Shown here: piece after piece, positions 6,573 through 10,674 of the stretch
How the letters are laid out: each line of letters opens with the position of its first letter
Numbering within the stretch: the stretch's first letter is position 1
Source of the DNA: Euperipatoides rowelli
Lineage: Eukaryota; Onychophora; Udeonychophora; Euonychophora; Peripatopsidae
Assembly (NCBI GenBank): GCA_003024985.2
Contig: PXIH01S0022502.1
Strand: one strand, 5' to 3'
Length of the DNA stretch: 10,674 bases
The notes under the pieces: generated by a model
The model's database searches: none
The model's input: only the letters and a program-made list of their open reading frames with translations
Told to the model about the DNA's origin: nothing
Position numbers and translations under genes: made by a program

Positions 6573-7900
6573 TATCATTTTTTATGATGTTACAATATAA
6601 TTATGAAATTCACTAAGTAATGCTATACTGTATATAAAGAACGCTAATAAATATTTGTGGAGATAATGCACTTTCCTCCCCATTTATTCTAAAAATAGCC
6701 TAGACATTGTTTATTTCAGAGGGAGGGATAATGTACAAACACATAATGCAGCAGCGACAAAAAAAATCACTATTACTATACTAGGCTAGCCTAAATGCGA
6801 AAATAAAATAAAAATATAAATGCCCACTTTATTTTCTTGCATTTTTGGTGTTATCAATCTCTAAATTGTGAAAAGCATTTTTTTTTTTAGATTTTAAAAA
6901 GTTAACACTTGCTTAGCCTATTTAGAAATGAAATTATTAATTTTCACAAAAATGACATTTCAAATATTTTCAAACTATTGATCCTCTCATCATTAACAAA
7001 GGATAATTATTAATATTTGTTTTTTTTTTATATAATAACCACTAATTGTGTATAATTTTTATTTATTGTCATTTTCCAAGTTTTACCTAATATTGTACAA
7101 TAAATTCTTAGCAATATAGCCTACATGAACAATGTAATTTTCTCATTCATAATTTAAATTCTCGAGATTGTCATAAAGCCTAAAATATACTATGCATAGT
7201 TTAAATCAAGATTTTATTATTTATCGCATACTGTGGCCAAATATATTTTTTATACGCAATTATAAGTGTAATAATTTTTTTAATTTTCTGTATATTATTT
7301 CTAATTTTGTTGTAAATTTTAATTATTTTATTTAATATTTATTAAAACATAGGCCTACTTGTAACAGCGTGCTGAATTTTAAAAATTTGGACGATCACTT
7401 TTTGCCTTTCCTTTCATGTAAAAGGCCATTTGGCTTATACAATTTTATCTTACATAATAATAATAATAATAAAAATGTGAATTTAAAAGAAAAATTAAAA
7501 AAAAAACAAACACAAGATACAATAGTTTAGGAATAGAAAACTGGATGTAATTTTGTATTTAATAGGTAAATTCAGTAGGCTACTGTATTGCTAGTTCAAT
7601 GATTATGATAAAAACAGCCTTTTAAATCCAGAGGGAGGGGGGGATAAACAATTTTCCAATTTTAGAATCGCCTACTTATTGTCATTAAGAAATATTTCCA
7701 TTTGATTTCCATCAGAATAATTGCAGGTAAATTAAATTTATTTTTAACCAGACAGTTGGAAATTTGTATCAGCACGAAATATTTGGAAAAGCGGAAAAAT
7801 TGTAAATTAGCTATCCTAAACCGATAATATACAGAAGGCTGTACATAGAATAGCAAGCTACTCTAGCTTATTTGCAAGAGCTTTCATAATTAAATAATAC
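6573..7900. other. AT-rich, gene-free stretch
   Basis: About 1.3 kb with no supportable gene. Visible details are two CAGAGGGAGGG...ATA words (about 6718-6731 and 7630-7645), repeated TAGCCTA/TAGGCTA words, and many homopolymer runs. The minus frame at 7662-7856 is Phe/Ile/Lys-rich, as expected from AT-rich DNA. Confidence 0.6.
7454..7472. repeat. (ATA)n microsatellite
   Basis: About six ATA units in a row, continuing into an A run. Confidence 0.85.
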
Positions 7901-8007
7901 ATTTGAGCTCTTATACGATAGTTATCTTTTTTATTACAGGTATAAAAATAATATTAAGTTTCTGCATAATATTATGCATTATATTGTCAATGTTAACAAA
8001 ATTCAGA

Positions 8008-8088
8008 ATGGCTTCAGTCCTTCTATTTCTCTTCTTTTCATTATCAATCACCGCAAGGATAAATGTCAGCAATGATAGGTGCTCGTAA
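8008..8088 (+). CDS. Small ORF with a signal-peptide-like start, unconfirmed
   Basis: ATG at 8008 (context TTCAGAATGG, with G at +4) opens 26 codons. It reads MASVLLFLFFSLSITARINV and then SNDRCS before TAA at 8086-8088. Met, a strongly hydrophobic run and a small-residue SITA site form a textbook secretion signal, so this could be the first coding exon of a secreted peptide. A GTAAAC donor (GT 8085-8086) would remove the stop. An acceptor TCTTTTTTAG at 8711-8720 opens a phase-compatible terminal piece (8721-8784, HLFYKYIVLTDSAISQRTVL, then TAA). An upstream acceptor TTTTTTATTACAG ends at 7939. T-rich DNA readily produces hydrophobic frames, and the minus strand here has a rival exon-like frame. 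I lean to chance. Confidence 0.2.
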   Translation: MASVLLFLFFSLSITARINVSNDRCS

Positions 8089-8144
8089 ACCGGCGAAATC
8101 ATCATCTCCAAATTTACCTTCCTTCTTGATTATTGAAAAGAATA
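8044..8144 (-). other. Candidate coding exon B of a minus-strand gene
   Basis: The minus frame from 8148 to TGA at 8046-8044 reads FFSIIKKEGKFGDDDFAGLR and then APIIADIYPCGD. Its codons are less AT-biased than the surroundings. Acceptor options in a phase matching exon A (8438-8576) are an AG at 8146-8145 (exon start 8144) or an AG at 8119-8118 (exon start 8117). It may end at the TGA as a terminal exon. The residue mix (Asp/Gly turn followed by an Ala-Pro-Ile-Ile stretch) looks like folded protein, but I cannot name a family. It overlaps the plus-strand signal-peptide ORF; probably at most one is real. Confidence 0.25.
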
Positions 8145-8437
8145 CTAATCATGATTACCATAAAAATAATTTTAACTCTATAAATTAGTTAAGAGATGTA
8201 GTTTTAAAATGATAAAAAAGAGAAGCGAACAAACGGCGAAAACAACAGGTTATAAATAACGTTCTGAACCAAAGGCCTTCATTTAGTATTCATATCCCGA
8301 TCCCTAAAAAAATTACAGTTAGAAAAACATCCTCTTCGACATCTATTCTGCTATATGATTATTATCTAGCAATCAATTAGAGCCAATATGACTATTATTT
8401 TTAGAACGTATAATAAATATAAAGAAATTATCTTTAC

Positions 8438-8576
8438 CTTTTGAAGGTCCGCTTGAAATTAATACAAACAACGGATCGGAGTAGCGTCTTTTTAGATAGT
8501 AGGAAATGATTTGGGGCATGCGCTCCTGATGTTTCTCCCAGGAAAAATCTTCCAGCATGAATGAACTTTTTTTTAA
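8438..8576 (-). other. Candidate coding exon A of a minus-strand gene
   Basis: The minus frame reads LKKSSFMLEDFSWEKHQERM, then PQIISYYLKRRYSDPLFVLI and SSGPSK, ending at a strong donor AAAAG|GTAAAGAT (GT at 8437-8436). An acceptor TATTTACAG(TAG) lies at 8582-8577. The codon after CAG is an in-frame TAG, so the second AG (exon start 8576), or initiation at the ATG at 8558-8556, is needed. Base composition is clearly less AT-rich than the flanks and the peptide mixes charged, aromatic and hydrophobic residues as in real domains. This is the most gene-like stretch outside the transposons. No family recognised; a decayed exon is also possible. Confidence 0.35.
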
Positions 8577-8750
8577 CTACTGTAAATAAATATAATTAGC
8601 TGCTTATTTTTACATCCAGACTATTCTAAACTGATGCTCGCCTAATCAACCGCTTACTTAAAAAAAACTACATTTTACAAAATAACAAATACCGTAAGTC
8701 GAAATGGTTTTCTTTTTTAGGCATTTGTTCTATAAATATATTGTGCTCAC

Positions 8751-8796
8751 AGACTCCGCAATATCACAGAGAACAGTATTGTAAATTTGTAGTCTA
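8751..8796 (-). other. Possible small upstream exon of the minus-strand gene
   Basis: Forty-six bases between an acceptor ATTTATAG (AG 8798-8797) and a donor TCT|GTGAGC (GT 8750-8749) read RLQIYNTVLCDIAES on the minus strand. The piece ends in phase 0, which matches exon A if that begins at 8576. Too short to stand on its own; the plus strand over the same bases has the alternative HLFYKYIVL frame. Confidence 0.15.
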
Positions 8797-8800
8797 CTAT

Positions 8801-9055
8801 AAATTAATAATGTAACTAATATACCGTAATTTATTCTCGAATCATTTTTACAATAATGCATGATATAATAAAATTAAAATAATAAACATGGATGGAATAA
8901 ATAAAAATACAAATTAAGTATAAAATGGAATAAAATAGGTAATTCAAATACTGTACAGTATATTATATTAGTCTGCTGTATTTCATTTATTGCAAATAAA
9001 AATTATTTTTAAAAAAAAAAATCATTTTAAAACTGAGTAGATGCAATAGGGCCTA
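8801..9055. other. AT-rich stretch, nothing recognised
   Basis: Mostly AATAAA-like and TATA-like sequence with an A10 run at about 9011-9020; no supportable gene or repeat pair. Confidence 0.5.
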
Positions 9056-9071
9056 TACTGGTACGAACGAA

Positions 9072-9258
9072 ACAAAGGAAGCCGCCATCCAAATAGATTG
9101 TGGCATCATTATCAGGTGACAACCTCCCCCCCTTCCCCTCATACAGCACAAAGGAAGCTACCATTAACCCCTTCACTCACTTTTCTATTTTTAGTACAAA
9201 GCTACAGCCACAAATTAAGTAACTTTTAATCACGTGATGGCACAAAGGAACCGCTTTA
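9072..9258 (-). promoter_or_regulatory. Cluster of ETS/YY1-like and E-box words, possible promoter
   Basis: Three related 17-base words occur: ACAAAGGAAGCCGCCAT (9072-9088), ACAAAGGAAGCTACCAT (9148-9164) and ACAAAGGAACCGCTTTA (9242-9258). On the minus strand the first reads ATGGCGGCTTCCTTTGT, combining a YY1-like ATGGCGGC with an ETS-like CTTCCT, both common in animal core promoters. C-rich tracts follow copies one and three, and a CACGTG palindrome lies at 9231-9236. The cluster would sit upstream of the candidate minus-strand exons. It could equally be a degenerate repeat. Confidence 0.22.
9164..9180 (+). mobile_element. piggyBac-like solo end
   Basis: TTAA followed by CCCCTTCACTCAC resembles the end of the MITE at 3251 (TTAA then CCCTTTCCACTCCAC). 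No matching inverted end is visible nearby, so it is a possible truncated relative or chance. Confidence 0.25.
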
Positions 9259-9366
9259 CCCTCCCCCCTCCCATTTTGGAGTAAATGCCATAATAATTTC
9301 ATAATTTGTAAGCAATTTTTAAATCAACAGGTGGTCTAGTGGTACTGTTGAACTTGGTTCATACTG

Positions 9367-9424
9367 CAGAGCCGGATTAACCATTTGTGGGCCCCTAGAC
9401 AAATTCATTTTTGGGGCCCTTTAC
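9367..9424 (+). mobile_element. DNA-transposon end (hAT-like), interrupted
   Basis: CAGAGCCGGATTAACC starts a segment with a GGGCCCC (9389-9395) / GGGGCCC (9413-9419) stem. CAG-start termini with GCCGGATTAACC and GGGGCCC words are, to my recollection, seen in dispersed animal hAT-like repeats. The segment is cut by the MITE at 9425 and resumes after 9750. I did not find its opposite end before the window edge. Confidence 0.4.
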
Positions 9425-9742
9425 CAGTGTTTCTTTCAGACATTTTTCCCCAGGGGTAGGGGTAGGGGGAACATTTCAGAAGTTCAGGGTGGCAAGGTTT
9501 ATTTATTTAAGATTTTTTTGATAAGCTTTTTTTTTTGGTTGACTGACTGTTGCCTTTCTGTCTGATTTGATAAGTTTTTTTGTTTTTGTTTAGTAGAGTA
9601 GCCGTTATGTTGACTTTGTGTCCATTGACTAACATTTTGTTTACTTTCTGTTTTATTTTATAAGATTTTTATTTTTTCCAAATTGGTTTGCTCTGGGGGA
9701 CTAAGACCCCCTCCCCCTGAGGTATGCCTGAAAGAAACACTG
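9425..9742. mobile_element. Non-autonomous hAT MITE, nested (318 bp)
   Basis: The terminal inverted repeats CAGTGTTTCTTTCAGACAT (9425-9443) and ATGCCTGAAAGAAACACTG (9724-9742) match at 18 of 19 positions. A perfect 8-bp target duplication CCCTTTAC lies on both sides (9417-9424 and 9743-9750). CAGTG ends with an 8-bp duplication are diagnostic of hAT. Just inside each end is a G- or C-rich block (CCCCAGGGG and CCCCCTGAGG). The T-rich body has no transposase. Near-identical ends and an intact duplication suggest a young insertion into the older repeat that starts at 9367. Confidence 0.9.
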
Positions 9743-9750
9743 CCCTTTAC

Positions 9751-10284
9751 TAATTCATATAATGAAAAAAACAAAGAAAATGCCAATAAACTCAATAACT
9801 GCCCCAAATTTTAAGTTTTTTTTTTAATTAACACAGATACTAATTTTTAGCGTTTTTAACATCGGTAAAAAAAAAATCATTACTGGTAACCAAAATTATC
9901 ATTCATTGGAAAAAATTAAGAATTTATATTCATGCATTCCAGTCTATATATTAACCTATAGTATATTTTCCACATTAATGTAAAAAGGTCATGTTTGCCA
10001 AAATATATACCAAGTATAGGCCATTTGTTTGAAAAGGAAATGCTTAAGATCTATTTTTAAAAATCTCATTTCAGAATTATTTATTACACTATAGGCCTAA
10101 AAGTTCCTAACATTGGAAAAAGTAAAGAAATTATATTCAAGTACGGTACCCCAGTCCATATTTGTGAATGAATATTTAATTATATTTGCAATGTATATTT
10201 TTAATTTGGTTTCATTTTAAATAAAATTAATGATTCCTTACTAGGCCTTTGGCCTTTATGAAAATAAATAAAAAAATACAAATT
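9751..10284. other. AT-rich stretch, probably continuation of the interrupted repeat
   Basis: The first bases (TAATTCATATAATG) should continue the repeat cut by the MITE. No gene is seen. TAGGCCT-type words occur near 10016, 10093 and 10242. Confidence 0.4.
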
Positions 10285-10469
10285 TCAAAAAATCCTGGGC
10301 CCAAGATATTTTTTCATAAAACCTATCCGCAACTTTTCAACAAGAACAGAAGGGAGATCTCAAGCTACAATACAAGAAATTCGGCAAAAATCTTTCAACC
10401 TTTCATAAGGACTCAATTATTTGGCAAGTCAGCCATACTAAGGATGAATACTATCTAAATTCACTTTAG
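10285..10469 (+). pseudogene. C-terminal tail of a non-LTR retrotransposon (LINE) RT protein
   Basis: The frame of 10249 reads KTYPQLFNKNRREISSYNTR and then NSAKIFQPFIRTQLFGKSAI. The tail of many CR1/Jockey-group RT proteins carries a pattern like HSYNTRxxxxxxxPxxRTxxxxxSIxxxGPxLWNSLP. The YNTR, P-x-x-RT and K-S-x-I elements match in order and spacing. The final WNSL-like part is present only in another frame (YYLNSL then TAG at 10467-10469), so a frameshift lies at about 10440-10448. The rest of the RT is missing to the left, consistent with the 5'-truncation usual for LINE copies. Clade cannot be assigned from so short a piece. Confidence 0.5.
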
Positions 10470-10674
10470 TTTACTTTCTATATTTATTTTTTCTTTCACA
10501 ACAAATATAAACTTAACAATTTTTTTTAGAATCAAACAATTTTAATTGTCATCCCTTGTAATATAATCTCACATCCTTAGGGGCTAGAGATTATAGTATC
10601 ATTATCACAAGTAGAAGTAATATGCCGATTCTGGCACACTTCCGGTTTCCGGTTTGTAAGTAGGTCAAGGTCAA
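10470..10674. other. Non-coding right edge with short tandem words
   Basis: AT-rich up to about 10620. The last 40 bases change texture: a duplicated TTCCGGT unit (TTCCGGTTTCCGGTTT, about 10640-10655) and AGGTCAAGGTCA at 10662-10673, two directly abutting nuclear-receptor-type half sites. This could be the start of another repeat beyond the window. Confidence 0.45.

Noticed and set aside
7662-7856. Minus ORF of 64 codons
   Set aside because: Rich in Phe, Ile, Lys and Asn exactly as AT-rich DNA predicts; no splice or domain signal.
7903-8007. N-terminal extension of the signal-peptide ORF
   Set aside because: The extra residues come from a non-ATG start (codon at 7903) and T/A-rich DNA spanning a likely splice acceptor at 7939.
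7911-8111. Minus ORF of 66 codons
   Set aside because: It overlaps a different, more protein-like minus frame (8044-8148) and has AT-driven composition.
1-10674. CRISPR array, prokaryotic operon or phage content
   Set aside because: No regularly spaced repeats, no Shine-Dalgarno-led ORFs and no compact gene order; everything points to eukaryotic DNA.

Overview
The window reads as eukaryotic, most likely animal, repeat-rich non-genic DNA (intergenic or long-intron). It is AT-rich and full of homopolymer A/T runs. It has no long intact ORF, no bacterial-style gene packing and no rRNA or tRNA, and it carries several animal-type transposon remnants. Words of the type TAGGCCTA, TAGGCTA and TAGCCTAC recur through most of it. 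I cannot name the species; a marine invertebrate or fish is a guess only.

Layout. (1) From the left edge to 1483 is the 3' half of a decayed Ty3/gypsy LTR-retrotransposon pol gene on the + strand: RNase H, integrase zinc finger, a gutted integrase core and the integrase C-terminal module. A purine tract at 1574-1581 and presumed 3' LTR sequence follow. The pol remnant is broken by frameshifts, stops and a deletion that removes the second catalytic Asp. (2) 2550-3250 holds two compact, less AT-rich islands that look like single exons, one on each strand. (3) 3251-3479 is a short piggyBac-type MITE with perfect 15-bp inverted ends and TTAA on both sides. (4) 4052-4200 is a short open frame resembling the RT/RNase H connection of another Ty3/gypsy element. 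(5) 4640-4870 has hairpins, a TA microsatellite and a pogo/Tigger-like terminal sequence. (6) 5096-5613 is an A/C-rich stretch open in three successive frames. (7) 6177-6564 is a hAT-type non-autonomous transposon with an 8-bp target duplication. (8) 6573-7900 is AT-rich filler. (9) 8008-8800 contains exon-like segments on the minus strand and a competing signal-peptide ORF on the plus strand, with promoter-like motifs at 9072-9258. (10) 9367-9750 has a transposon end interrupted by a second, younger-looking hAT MITE (9425-9742) with a perfect 8-bp duplication. (11) About 10285-10470 is the C-terminal tail of a non-LTR retrotransposon (LINE).

The best-supported content is the set of mobile elements: one Ty3/gypsy copy, three non-autonomous DNA transposons with target duplications, and smaller LINE, gypsy and Tigger pieces. 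The host-gene evidence is limited to short exon-like islands with plausible splice sites. None could be assigned a function, and all need transcript data. I found no convincing new biological system.
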